Position numbers and translations under genes: made by a program. The notes below the pieces were generated by a model. That model worked only from the letters and a program-made list of their open reading frames with translations. It searched no databases and was not told the origin of the DNA. Of a stretch of DNA of 64,000 nt, positions 31,495 through 40,395 are shown in pieces. The stretch's first letter is position 1. Each line of letters opens with the position of its first letter. The DNA lies in the NCBI RefSeq assembly GCF_021088345.1, contig NZ_CP088156.1, positions 3,224,001-3,288,000 on the forward strand, given 5' to 3'. The stretch is from Bradyrhizobium ontarionense (GTDB lineage Bacteria > Pseudomonadota > Alphaproteobacteria > Rhizobiales > Xanthobacteraceae).

Positions 31495-31965
31495 CTACTT
31501 CACGCCCAGCAGTTCGACATCGAACATCAGGGTCGCGTTCGGCGGGATGACGCCGCCGGCGCCGCGGGCGCCGTAGCCGAGTTCGGGCGGAATGATCAAG
31601 GTGCGCTTGCCGCCGACCTTCATGGTGGCCACGCCCTCGTCCCATCCGGCAATCACGCGCTTCATCCCGATCGGGAATTCGAACGGCTCGTTGCGATCGA
31701 CCGACGAGTCGAATTTCTTGCCCTTCTGACCGTTGTCATAGAGCCAGCCGGTGTAGTGCATCACGCAGGTCTGGCCGCGCGACGGCGTGGCGCCGGTGCC
31801 TTCCTTGGTGTCGATGATCTGCAGTCCGGAGGGAGTTGTCATGATCTTTCCTGTCGGTTTGGCGGAACTGGACTGTGCCGAAGCTGCATGAGAGCCCAGC
31901 ACGGCACCGGCCGCGGCAGACGCCGCCGCCATCAGCGCAACTCTTCGATCGATCGGACGCCGCAT
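31495..31965 (-). CDS. FKBP-type peptidyl-prolyl isomerase, exported
   Basis: This 156-residue foldase has an N-terminal export signal of about 30 residues; its Arg pair before the hydrophobic core could allow Tat export. The FKBP domain begins at about 45 and holds VMHYTGWLYDNGQKGKKFDS, GWDEGVATMKVGG and IPPELGYGARGAGGVIPPNA, the residues lining the active site. It should accelerate prolyl isomerisation in the periplasm. Confidence 0.9.
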   Translation of the reverse strand: MRRPIDRRVALMAAASAAAGAVLGSHAASAQSSSAKPTGKIMTTPSGLQIIDTKEGTGATPSRGQTCVMHYTGWLYDNGQKGKKFDSSVDRNEPFEFPIGMKRVIAGWDEGVATMKVGGKRTLIIPPELGYGARGAGGVIPPNATLMFDVELLGVK

Positions 31966-32374
31966 GCTCGGACTGCCTCTGCTTGTTCACGGAGCCGGCG
32001 GTTTAGCGCATGGCGGCGCCGGTGACCAGCCTGCGTCAAACGGCCGGCATCTGCTATCCATCGCCTCGCCTGCGGGATGGGAAGGGGTGCATCGGCGCCG
32101 GGGTGCGAGCCCGGAAGTCTGCAAAGATCGTTTGCTCACACGGGTCCCTGCCCAGGGGACGAAGTCACTCATCCACCATTAGCAGGACAGCCCATTCAGT
32201 TTCTGAAAAAAATAAACATCTTGCGCTTTTTCGGAAATCATGATCATCTCTCGCCATCCCGCCTCACTGCGGAGGGGCGTTGCGCGCGATCGTCACGACA
32301 CGCGAGGCGGGGAGGCGATGGCCGCGAGAGGTCGCAGCAGGCTCTTAAATGGGCATGCGGACGAACGACGTCTT
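31966..32374. other. Intergenic region with no convincing gene
   Basis: Several short frames overlap on both strands without homology. An AT-richer patch at about 32195-32245 (runs of A, then CTTTTTCGG) is the only promoter-like part. The dispersed elements described next follow. Confidence 0.4.
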
Positions 32375-32665
32375 GCGGACGTGAAGTCGCAGCGTCCTGA
32401 TACCCCGATGCTGGTATCAAGTTCGTGTCGGCGCTGACGCGCCGCGCGGATGATGGTGGCCAACAAGCCCGGCGCACCAGGGAGACTGCGTATAAGCGTG
32501 AAGACCGTCGCGCAGGGAATGCCGGTTGATCGGCAGCACCTGTGGTACCTGCCGCCTGCATTCTTTTACGCAGGCGGGCCATGGGTGAGGCCTTCACCCG
32601 GCATTCCCTGCGCCCTCTGCATTCTCGCGAGGGACACGATGATGCATCACTCGGGCATCACTTGC
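32375..32665 (+). repeat. Structured dispersed element, copy 1
   Basis: It shares its whole length with the reverse complement of 51024-51345. The outer arms GCGCAGGGAATGCCGG (32510-32525) and CCGGCATTCCCTGCGC (32598-32613) pair perfectly. Inside are a conserved ACCTGTGGTACCTG tract, a hairpin CCGCCTGC/GCAGGCGG with loop ATTCTTTTAC, and a hairpin GGGTGA/TCACCC. No transposase is present. Confidence 0.8.
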
Positions 32666-32783
32666 CGCGAGAATGCGCGCTCATGTCCGCGTACATATCC
32701 CCGCCGATTGATGTGACGCTGCTGATTGATACGACCTTGATGGTTATGACTTGGCTGTTTGAGACGTGAATCCGCCTCACCCC

Positions 32784-32943
32784 CGCTGTCGTCCCGGGCA
32801 AGCCGCGACGCGCGACAGCGCGTTGCGGCGCCGACCCGGGACCCATACGCCGCGGCGGACGTGATGCGCGAGGTGCTGCTACGAGCCTGCCTCGAACCGC
32901 TCCCTGGGGTTATGGGTCCCGGCTCAAGGCCGGGACGACAGCG
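32784..32943. repeat. Dispersed palindromic element, GTCGTCCCGG family (copy 1)
   Basis: Terminal inverted repeats CGCTGTCGTCCCGG and CCGGGACGACAGCG are a perfect 14 bp. The inner part holds GACCCGGGACCCATA and CCTGGGGTTATGGGTCCCGG. A degenerate relative is at 50849-50965. Confidence 0.85.
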
Positions 32944-32966
32944 GTGTGTTGATGCAGCGAGGTCGC

Positions 32967-33110
32967 GTAGGGTGGGCAAAGCGGCCGCCCGCAGGGCGGT
33001 CGCGTGCCCACCGTCGGGTGGCGGACTCATCGTCAGAATGGTGGGCACGGCGCGCGAGAGAGAGCAGCATGACGCATGCAGTGTCGCATGCGCGCCTTTG
33101 CCCACCCTAC
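32967..33110. repeat. Palindromic element with GTAGGGTGGGCAAAG ends
   Basis: The terminal arms GTAGGGTGGGCAAAG and CTTTGCCCACCCTAC match over 15 of 15 bases. The interior holds further GTGCCCACC and GGTGGGCAC half sites. It lies between the previous element and the gamma-glutamyltransferase gene. Confidence 0.85.
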
Positions 33111-33156
33111 GGCAACATCGCGTGCGACGACGAGAGCAGGAATGAACCCTGCCGCC

Positions 33157-34743
33157 TCAATACCCCAGCGCGCAGCCGTCCTTGCGCGGATCGGAGCCGC
33201 CGGTGAGCGTGCCCTTGTCCCAGTCGATCCAGATCGCCTGGCCGCCGCCGAGCGGCGACATCACCTTCGACGTCTTGTGGCCGATCTTCTCCAGCCCTTC
33301 GACCACCTCGGCCGGAACGCCGTCCTCGAGCTGATAGACACCCTCGTAGTGCAGCCCGCGCGCCATATCGATCGCCTCCTGCACGTCGCAGCCGTAATCG
33401 AGGATGTTGGTCAGCACGTGGGTCTGGCCGACCGGCTGGTACTGCCCGCCCATGACGCCGAACGACATCTGGGCCCGCCCGGCCTTGGTGGCCAGCGCCG
33501 GAATGATGGTGTGCAGCGGACGCTTGCCCGGGCCGATGCAGTTCGGATGATCGGGCTGGATGCGGAAGCCGCCGGCGCGGTTCTGCAGCAGCACGCCGGT
33601 CTGGTTGGAGACGATGGCCGAGCCGAAGGAATGCGCGATCGAATTGATGAAGGAGCATACGTTGCGGTCGCGGTCGACCACCGTGATGTACACCGTCTCC
33701 GGGTTCATCGGCGGCGCGACGCTGGGCAGGTCGAGCAGCTTGTCGAGGCTGATCTGCGACACGTATTCGTCGGCGAATTCCTTGGCGAGGATGCTCGCGA
33801 CCTCGATCGTCATGTGCTCGGGGTCGCCGATATGCTGCTCGCGCATCATGTAGGCGATGCGCGCGGCCTCGGCCTCGAGATGGAAGCGCTCGATGCTGAG
33901 CGGCGCGATCCGGGTCAGGTCAAAACGCGAGAGGATGTTGAGCATCACCAGCATCGTGATGCCCGGTCCGTTCGGCGGGCACTGCCAGACGTCATGGTCC
34001 TTGTAGGTGGTGCCGATCGGCGCGGTGACTTCGGTCTGGTGGTTGGCGAAATCCTCCAGCGCATGCAGGCCGCCGATGCCGCGCAGGGTCTGCACCATGT
34101 CCTCCGCGACCGCGCCGGTGTAGAAGCCCTTCGGCCCCTCCTTGGCGATGATGCGCAGCGTCTGCGCCAGTTCGGGCTGGCGGATCACGTCGCCGACCGC
34201 GGCCGGCCTGCCATGCGGCAGCAGATAGCGCGCGGTGTTGGTGCCGTTCTTGAGCTTCTCGAACTGATTGTTCCAGTCGAAGCCGACGCGCGGCGCCACC
34301 ACGTAGCCGTCCTCCGCGGCGCGGATCGCGGGCTGCAGCAGCCGGTCGAGGCCGAGCCGGCCATGGTCGCGCAGGATGCGGTCCCAGGCATCGATCGCGC
34401 CGGGGACGGACACGGCATGGGCCGACGTCAGCGGCACCGAATGGATCTTGCGCTCGAGATACCAGTCCACGGTCGCAGCCATCGGCGCCCGGCCCGAGCC
34501 GTTATAGGCCGTGATCCGGCCCTCGCCCTTGGGCTGCACCAGCGCGAAGCAGTCGCCGCCGATCCCGGTCGATTGCGGCTCGATCACCCCGAGCAGGGCG
34601 CAGGCGGCCACCGCCGCGTCCGCAGCGGTGCCGCCGGCGCGCAGCACCTCGATCCCGGCCAGCGCGGCCTGCGGGTGCGAGGTTGCGATCATTCCGTTCT
34701 GGGCGTGGACCGTGGACCTGCCGGGGAAGTGGAAACTTCTCAT
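33157..34743 (-). CDS. Gamma-glutamyltransferase family protein
   Basis: This 528-residue Ntn-hydrolase precursor should self-cleave before Thr350 in the motif PETVYITVVD, corresponding to the TTHYSVVD site of E. coli Ggt. GIGGDCFALV and AYNGSGRAP in the large subunit and SPLGGGQAIWID-type text near the C-terminus fit the family. There is no clear signal peptide, so it is probably cytoplasmic; such proteins include acylases and glutathione hydrolases. The start chosen (MRSFHFPGR) drops a longer leader. Confidence 0.88.
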   Translation of the reverse strand: MRSFHFPGRSTVHAQNGMIATSHPQAALAGIEVLRAGGTAADAAVAACALLGVIEPQSTGIGGDCFALVQPKGEGRITAYNGSGRAPMAATVDWYLERKIHSVPLTSAHAVSVPGAIDAWDRILRDHGRLGLDRLLQPAIRAAEDGYVVAPRVGFDWNNQFEKLKNGTNTARYLLPHGRPAAVGDVIRQPELAQTLRIIAKEGPKGFYTGAVAEDMVQTLRGIGGLHALEDFANHQTEVTAPIGTTYKDHDVWQCPPNGPGITMLVMLNILSRFDLTRIAPLSIERFHLEAEAARIAYMMREQHIGDPEHMTIEVASILAKEFADEYVSQISLDKLLDLPSVAPPMNPETVYITVVDRDRNVCSFINSIAHSFGSAIVSNQTGVLLQNRAGGFRIQPDHPNCIGPGKRPLHTIIPALATKAGRAQMSFGVMGGQYQPVGQTHVLTNILDYGCDVQEAIDMARGLHYEGVYQLEDGVPAEVVEGLEKIGHKTSKVMSPLGGGQAIWIDWDKGTLTGGSDPRKDGCALGY

Positions 34744-34875
34744 CGTTGCTCGCTGCGTGATCGTGCGGGGGCCGGAATGCCCTTGCTGACCGGCTACATG
34801 GCACATTCTTTCCGGGCTCGGCAATGCCCGGGGATACCAGCTTTTCTATGGTCAGGTCTGCTGCTAAACGGCCGC

Positions 34876-35655
34876 ATGGACCTGACCGTCGCTGCCTTCT
34901 ATCAGTTCGTCGCGCTGCCGGATTTCCGCTCCCTGCGCGCGCCGCTCCACGCCGTCTGCGCGGAGCGCGGCATCAAGGGCAGCATCCTGCTGGCCGAGGA
35001 GGGCATCAACGGTACGGTGGCCGGGTCCGCCGAGGCCGTCGCCGCGCTGGTGGACGAGTTGCGCCATGGCTCGCTGTTCACGGGCCGCCTGGACAATCTC
35101 GAGCTGAAATTCTCGCGTGCCGCGACGATGCCGTTCCAGCGCCTCAAGGTCCGGTTGAAACGGGAGATCGTCACCCTGGGAGATCCCGCGGCCGATCCGA
35201 ACCGGCAGGTCGGGACCTATGTCAGTCCCGCCGATTGGAACGCGCTGATCGACTCGCCCGATACGCTACTGCTCGATACCAGAAATGCGTTCGAGGTTGC
35301 CCTCGGCACGTTCGAGGGCGCGGTCGATCCCGGTATCGCAAGCTTCGGCCAGTTCAAGGATTTTGCCGCCCGCACACTCGATCCGGCGAAGCACAAGGCG
35401 ATCGCGATGTTCTGCACGGGCGGCATTCGCTGCGAGAAGGCGAGCGCGCTGCTGCTCGCGCGTGGATTTTCCGAAGTCTACCATCTGAAGGGCGGCATCC
35501 TCAAATACCTCGAAGAGATCCCGGAAGCCGAGAGCCGCTGGCGCGGCGGCTGTTTCGTCTTCGACGAACGTGTGGCGCTTGGTCACGGCCTGCGGGAGCA
35601 CGCCGCGGGCGCGAAGGCAGGACATCCGAAAGGGGCGAGCGATGAGCAGTTCTGA
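34876..35655 (+). CDS. trhO: tRNA uridine-34 hydroxylase TrhO (rhodanese-like)
   Basis: This 259-residue UPF0176/YceA protein helps form 5-hydroxyuridine at the wobble position of tRNA. The N-terminal acylphosphatase-like part has GSILLAEEGINGTVAGS; the rhodanese domain has LLLDTRNAFEVALGTFEGAV and the active-site loop FCTGGIRCEKAS, with Cys180 as the catalytic residue. The start is the first ATG giving the normal family N-terminus. The slyX start overlaps its end by 14 bases. Confidence 0.92.
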   Translation: MDLTVAAFYQFVALPDFRSLRAPLHAVCAERGIKGSILLAEEGINGTVAGSAEAVAALVDELRHGSLFTGRLDNLELKFSRAATMPFQRLKVRLKREIVTLGDPAADPNRQVGTYVSPADWNALIDSPDTLLLDTRNAFEVALGTFEGAVDPGIASFGQFKDFAARTLDPAKHKAIAMFCTGGIRCEKASALLLARGFSEVYHLKGGILKYLEEIPEAESRWRGGCFVFDERVALGHGLREHAAGAKAGHPKGASDEQF

Positions 35656-35869
35656 GCAGTCGAACCGGGAATTGAGCGAACGGATCGACACCCTGGAGGC
35701 GCGGCTGATGTTCCAGGACGATACGATCGAGACGTTGAACCAGACCATCACGGCGCAATGGCGCGCGATCGACGCGTTGAAGCGGCAGATCGCCCTGCTC
35801 GGTGAGCGGCTCGAAGAGGCGGGAAGCAATGCGGACGGGCCGCGCAACGAACTGCCGCCGCACTATTGA
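35642..35869 (+). CDS. slyX: SlyX-family protein
   Basis: This is a 75-residue coiled-coil protein. ERIDTLEARLMFQDDTIETL and the ending LPPHY are typical of SlyX. The molecular role is unknown. It overlaps trhO and is probably cotranslated with it; AAAGGGGCGAG precedes the ATG. Confidence 0.88.
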   Translation: MSSSEQSNRELSERIDTLEARLMFQDDTIETLNQTITAQWRAIDALKRQIALLGERLEEAGSNADGPRNELPPHY

Positions 35870-35885
35870 GCGCAGGCCGGCGATC

Positions 35886-37796
35886 TCATGCCGGAACGGT
35901 GGCCGGCGCCGTGCCGGACGGCAGACTGATCACTTCGCCGGCCATGACCATGCGGTCGCGACCGCCATCCTTCGCCGCGTAGAGCGCGCTGTCGGCGACA
36001 TCGATCAGCGAGGCCGGTCCGGCCGAGCGCTCGAAGCCCGGGCGGCAGACGGCGCCGCCGAGGCTCGCCGTCACGATCCCCGACGGGTTGTGCCGGTGGA
36101 CGATGCCCACCTCGTGCAGGGCCCGCCTGATGCGCTCGCCGAGCCGCACACATCCCGCGGCGTCGGTGTTCGGCAGCAGGATGGCAAACTCCTCGCCGCC
36201 GTAGCGGGCCGCGAGGTCCGAGCTGCGCTGCGCCTCGTCGGCGAGGATGGCCGCGATCGTGTGCAGGCACTCATCGCCGGCGGGATGACCATAGGTATCG
36301 TTGAAGGCCTTGAAGTGGTCGATGTCGATCATCAGCAGCGCCAGCGACGTCTTGTCGCGATAGGCCCTGCCCCACTCCTCCAGCAGCCGCTCGTCGAAGC
36401 GGCGGCGGTTGGCGAGTCCGGTGAGACCGTCCTCGATCGCGAGCGTCTCGAGCCGGCCCTGCAGCGTCTTCTGCTGCGTCACGTCGCGCGTGACTGCGAC
36501 GAAGCCGTCGATCTCGCCGTCCGGGCTGCGCGTGGCGCGGATGGTGGCCTCGACCCAGATCTCCGATTTGTCCCGGCGCCGCATGCGGTAGGTCGCCCGC
36601 GCTTCGTCGACGGCGCCTTTCCTGAGCTGATCGAGGATTTCCTGCAGCTGTGGACGATCCAGCGGATTCACGCCGGAAAGCGCGCGCTTGCCCAGGAGCT
36701 GCGATGGATGCCAGCCCAGAACGCGCATGGTGGACGGCGAAACGTAGCCGATGCATTCGTCCAGCTCGATGCGGGTGACGATATCGCTGGAGCCTTCGGC
36801 GAGGAGCCGGAAATTCTCCTCCTTGGCGGCGAGCGCCAGAGCGAGACGCTGTCGCTGCAGCAGCTGCTTCACCAGGAAGACGCCGATCGCGACGACCAGG
36901 GCGACGAGGCCGACCAGCACCGCGAGACGAACAAGCGCGTCGCGCTTCCACCGCGCCAGGACATCCTCCTGCGTGCGCGTCGTCAGCACCAGGAACGGGT
37001 AACGCTGCGCGTGCTGATAGAACCCGATGCGCTCGGAGCTCTCGCCACTGCGCGGAAAGTGCAAGACGCCCGATGCGGGATGATAGGGAATCGTTTCGAG
37101 GATCGGACGTCCGAGAACTTGCGGATCCGGTTCGGAGTTGTCTGCAAGCACTGCTCCGTCGCGGCTCATCAGACTGATCATGCCCTCCTGGCCGACAGCG
37201 AATTGCCGGTAGAACTGGGCGAAATAGGCGACGTCGATGGTCGCCGCCACGACACCGCCAAACCGACCGTCGGCATGGCTCCAACGTCGCGACAGCGTGA
37301 TGACCCATTGCCCTCCCGCCTTGCTCCGCACGGGGCGGCCGATCAGCAGCGAACGGTCGGCCGACTTCGCGTGGTGCTCGAAGTAATCGCGGTCGGAATT
37401 ATTGTAGTTGGAGAGAACGACGTCTTCGGTCGTCGCGAGCCAGTTGCCGTTTTCGTCATAGGCGAACAGCCCTCTGACCCGTCCGAGGTTCGCTTTTCTT
37501 GCCTTCAGGAATGCCTGAATCCGTTCGATTGCACCGGGCTTTCCGTCGTCCCTCTCCAGCGCGGTCACCACGCCCCTGAGCAGCGAATCCGCCAGCTCGA
37601 ACGTATCCTCCACATGCTGTGTCAGCGAGCGGGCGAGATTGCTGAGCTCGATTTCGGCATTGCGCAGCTCGTTGTTGCGCGATTCCCATTCGCTCCAACC
37701 GCTGAATGCCAGGATGGCGCTGCAGACGAGCGCGAGAAAGCCAGCCGCCCACATGGGCCGGCGGCTCAGGTCTGCTCGGGTCGCACCAACGTCCAT
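35886..37796 (-). CDS. Membrane diguanylate cyclase with Cache and PAS sensors
   Basis: This 636-residue protein has a first membrane helix at about 15-35, a periplasmic dCache-type sensor to about 290 with the phrase SNYNNSDRDYFEHH, and a second helix at about 290-315. A PAS domain with a PAC segment covers 335-450. The GGDEF domain has the active GGEEF loop near residue 530. RSSD precedes it by five residues, the position of the allosteric inhibitory I-site. It should make cyclic di-GMP in response to an extracellular ligand. I prefer the ATG over a GTG four codons earlier. Confidence 0.92.
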   Translation of the reverse strand: MDVGATRADLSRRPMWAAGFLALVCSAILAFSGWSEWESRNNELRNAEIELSNLARSLTQHVEDTFELADSLLRGVVTALERDDGKPGAIERIQAFLKARKANLGRVRGLFAYDENGNWLATTEDVVLSNYNNSDRDYFEHHAKSADRSLLIGRPVRSKAGGQWVITLSRRWSHADGRFGGVVAATIDVAYFAQFYRQFAVGQEGMISLMSRDGAVLADNSEPDPQVLGRPILETIPYHPASGVLHFPRSGESSERIGFYQHAQRYPFLVLTTRTQEDVLARWKRDALVRLAVLVGLVALVVAIGVFLVKQLLQRQRLALALAAKEENFRLLAEGSSDIVTRIELDECIGYVSPSTMRVLGWHPSQLLGKRALSGVNPLDRPQLQEILDQLRKGAVDEARATYRMRRRDKSEIWVEATIRATRSPDGEIDGFVAVTRDVTQQKTLQGRLETLAIEDGLTGLANRRRFDERLLEEWGRAYRDKTSLALLMIDIDHFKAFNDTYGHPAGDECLHTIAAILADEAQRSSDLAARYGGEEFAILLPNTDAAGCVRLGERIRRALHEVGIVHRHNPSGIVTASLGGAVCRPGFERSAGPASLIDVADSALYAAKDGGRDRMVMAGEVISLPSGTAPATVPA

Positions 37797-37967
37797 TCTG
37801 CGGGACACTCCAGCCGACGCCAGCGTCCCATGGACATCTTATTTATCTCTGAAATGGGCACTGCGGTAAGCGCCTCCGCGCGTTCCGTAAGACTACGGCA
37901 ACAGCCGTACAATTACGGGACTCAGCAGCGGCGCGAACGCGCAGGTCAAACTATTCGAGTTGATAGT

Positions 37968-38210
37968 TCAGCGTACGAAGACGGAGCGCACCTTCTCCCA
38001 CAGCGACGATGCGTGTTGTCCGACGGCATCGGCTTCGTGTGCTTTCACGCGCGTCGTCGACGGCTGCTGCAGGCTCACCGGATCAGACGCGGGAAACGTA
38101 TCCATCAGTCCCTTGTCGAGCTGCGTCGCCGCTTTCCCATCGAGACGGGCAGCTTCGCGCGGGTCGGCCGCATGCTTGTCATGCGGCGCCGGGTCGAATT
38201 TCTCAGCCAT
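37968..38210 (-). CDS. Small conserved hypothetical protein
   Basis: This is an 80-residue hydrophilic protein containing GLMDTFPASDPVSLQQPS, a phrase I associate with small proteins of unknown function in rhizobia. GGGAGA lies 7 bases before the ATG at MAEKFDPAPH. It is read divergently from hemE, with about 140 bases between the starts. Confidence 0.65.
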   Translation of the reverse strand: MAEKFDPAPHDKHAADPREAARLDGKAATQLDKGLMDTFPASDPVSLQQPSTTRVKAHEADAVGQHASSLWEKVRSVFVR

Positions 38211-38351
38211 GATCGGTCTCCCTGTGGGTGGACAACGCAGCTTCGGAACACCTGTTCCCCGAGGAGCTGCGGCGGATATGACCTTGGCCGGAACCGCGAC
38301 CCCATGTATCACGGGCGGTAAACTGTTCCCGACCAGTACGGAGCCCCCAGC

Positions 38352-39398
38352 GTGAGTCAGCCTCCCGTGAATAAGCCTTTCATCGACGTGCTGGCCGGCC
38401 AGCGGCAAAGCGTGCCTCCGGTCTGGATGATGCGCCAGGCCGGCCGCTACCTGCCGGAATACCGCGAAGTCAGGGCCAAAGCCGGCGGCTTTCTCGATCT
38501 CTGCTTCAACCCGGACCTCGCGGCCGAAGTGACCCTGCAGCCGATCCGCCGCTTCGGCTTCGATGCGGCGATCATCTTTTCCGATATTCTGGTCATTCCA
38601 TATGCGCTCGGTCGCGGCGTCCGCTTCGAGGTCGGCGAAGGGCCGCGGCTCGATCCGCTCGATACGCCCGAGAAGATCGCAACGCTGTCCGCACAGGCCG
38701 ACCTCTCCAAGCTCGAGCCGGTGTTCGAGGCGCTGCGCCGCGTGCGGGCGGAGCTATCACCCCGCACTGCACTGATCGGGTTCTGCGGTGCGCCGTGGAC
38801 GGTTGCGACCTACATGGTCGCAGGCCAGGGCACGCCTGATCAGGGGCCGGCGCGAATGCTGGCCTATCGGCATCCCGACGCGTTCAGCAAGATCATCGAT
38901 GCGCTGGTCGACAGCTCGATCGCCTATCTCCTGAAGCAGCTGGAGGCCGGTGCGGACGCGCTGCAGATCTTCGACACCTGGGCCGGCGTGCTGTCGCCGC
39001 GCGAGTTCGCGCGCTGGTCGGTCGCCCCCACGCGGCGCATCATCGAGGGTGTGCGCAAGGCGCGGCCGGATGCCAAGATCATCGGTTTTCCGCGCGGCGC
39101 CGGTGCGTTGCTGCCGGGCTACGTCACCGAGACCGGCGTCGATGCCGTCAGCATCGACTGGACGGCGGAGCCTGGGCTGGTGCGCGAGCGGGTGCAGAGC
39201 AAGGTCGCCGTGCAGGGCAATCTCGATCCGCTGGCGCTGATCACCGGAGGTGCCGCGCTCGACCAGGCCGTTGACGACGTGCTGGCGAGCTATGCCGGCG
39301 GCCGACACATCTTCAATCTCGGCCACGGCATCCTGCCGGAGACACCGATCGCCCATGTCGAGCAGATGCTCGCGCGTGTCCGCGCCTACAAGGGATGA
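38352..39398 (+). CDS. hemE: Uroporphyrinogen decarboxylase
   Basis: This 348-residue cytosolic enzyme converts uroporphyrinogen III to coproporphyrinogen III in heme synthesis. The signature [17 protein letters not shown] is at residues 22-38, with the conserved active-site region [14 protein letters not shown] following. The start is a GTG with a nearby GGAG. The gene faces hemC with only 4 bases between the two stops. Confidence 0.95.
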   Translation: MSQPPVNKPFIDVLAGQRQSVPPVWMMRQAGRYLPEYREVRAKAGGFLDLCFNPDLAAEVTLQPIRRFGFDAAIIFSDILVIPYALGRGVRFEVGEGPRLDPLDTPEKIATLSAQADLSKLEPVFEALRRVRAELSPRTALIGFCGAPWTVATYMVAGQGTPDQGPARMLAYRHPDAFSKIIDALVDSSIAYLLKQLEAGADALQIFDTWAGVLSPREFARWSVAPTRRIIEGVRKARPDAKIIGFPRGAGALLPGYVTETGVDAVSIDWTAEPGLVRERVQSKVAVQGNLDPLALITGGAALDQAVDDVLASYAGGRHIFNLGHGILPETPIAHVEQMLARVRAYKG

Positions 39399-39402
39399 CA
39401 GA

Positions 39403-40380
39403 CTAACGCGGCCGGCTGCGCTCGATCAGCTCGGCCGCGCCATTGGCGAGCAGCTCGAGTCCGACCGCCCGGCCAAGCTCACGCGGGCGATCGGCGGGCG
39501 CCGAACGCTGCGCCTCGATGAAGCGGCCGCCGTCTTCGTCGAGCACCGACGCGGTCAGCGTCATCTGCGCGCCGTCGATGGTCGCAAAGCCCGCGATCGG
39601 CGAGTTGCAGTGGCCGTTGAGCACCCACAGCACCTCGCGCTCTGCGTCCGCGCAGGTGCGCGCCGCCGCGTCGTCGATGGTCGCAAGGATGCGCCGCGTC
39701 TCCCAATCGGATGCGGGGCACTCGACCGCGACGATGCCCTGCCCGACCGCGGGCAACATGTCGGCGGCCGGAAAGTCGAACGAGGCGCGGTCGGCGAGGC
39801 CGACCCGCTCGAGTCCGGACCGCGCCATGATCAACGCATCGGCCGGTCCGACCGCGCCGCCGTCCGGCAGCCGCTGCAGCTCGCCGCTGTCGAGCTTGCG
39901 GATACGGGTATCGGCGGCGCCGCGGAAATGGATCAGTTCGGCCTGCGGAAACAACCGCCGCGCATAGGCCGCCCGGCGCACGGCATTGGTGCCGATCTTG
40001 AAACCCTTGCCGCCATCCTTGCGGAATTCGTCCAGCGACAGGCCCCGCCGCAACACCAGCACGTCGCCGGGCGGATCGCGCGACAGCAGCGCCGCGACAA
40101 CGAGGCCGGGCGTCTCCTCGTTGCCGGGCATGTCCTTCAGCGAATGCATCGCCGCATGCAGCTTGCCGTCCAGCATGGCGCGGCGGATCTCGGCGACGAA
40201 CGCGCCGCCCTTGCCGCCGTGGGTCAGCAGCTTGCTGGTCTGGTCGGAATCGCCTGATGTCTCGAATTTGACGATCTCGATGTCGAGCGAGGGTATCGAG
40301 GCCTGCAGCCGGCGCGCGATCTCCTCCGTCTGCGCCAACGCCATCGTGCTCTTGCGGGTGCCGATCCGGAAACGTGTCAC
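39403..40380 (-). CDS. hemC: Hydroxymethylbilane synthase, divergent
   Basis: This 325-residue porphobilinogen deaminase shows the family layout: RIGTRKSTMALAQ, HSLKDMP with the catalytic Asp, GTNAVRRAA, and the cofactor-binding Cys in NGHCNSPIAG near residue 250. Several positions differ from the usual alphaproteobacterial form: GSSSLRRQ has become GTNAVRRA, RGNVxTR has become RGAADTR, and GxCxxPIA reads GHCNSPIA. The dipyrromethane Cys is kept. It may be a second, specialised copy. Confidence 0.85.
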   Translation of the reverse strand: MTRFRIGTRKSTMALAQTEEIARRLQASIPSLDIEIVKFETSGDSDQTSKLLTHGGKGGAFVAEIRRAMLDGKLHAAMHSLKDMPGNEETPGLVVAALLSRDPPGDVLVLRRGLSLDEFRKDGGKGFKIGTNAVRRAAYARRLFPQAELIHFRGAADTRIRKLDSGELQRLPDGGAVGPADALIMARSGLERVGLADRASFDFPAADMLPAVGQGIVAVECPASDWETRRILATIDDAAARTCADAEREVLWVLNGHCNSPIAGFATIDGAQMTLTASVLDEDGGRFIEAQRSAPADRPRELGRAVGLELLANGAAELIERSRPR

Positions 40381-40395
40381 GAGGTCATTCCTAGG

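Noticed and set aside
32375..32665. Insertion sequence or group II intron
   Set aside because: No transposase or reverse transcriptase frame, no target duplication visible, and the element is only about 300 bases.
29521..33110. Possible CRISPR array
   Set aside because: The repeats are palindromic dispersed elements of different families, not evenly spaced direct repeats, and no cas genes are present.
33076..34875. Long plus-strand frame running in front of trhO
   Set aside because: It lies opposite the gamma-glutamyltransferase gene in high-GC DNA and gives His/Arg/Asp-rich text with no domain; only its last 259 codons, from 34876, are a real protein.
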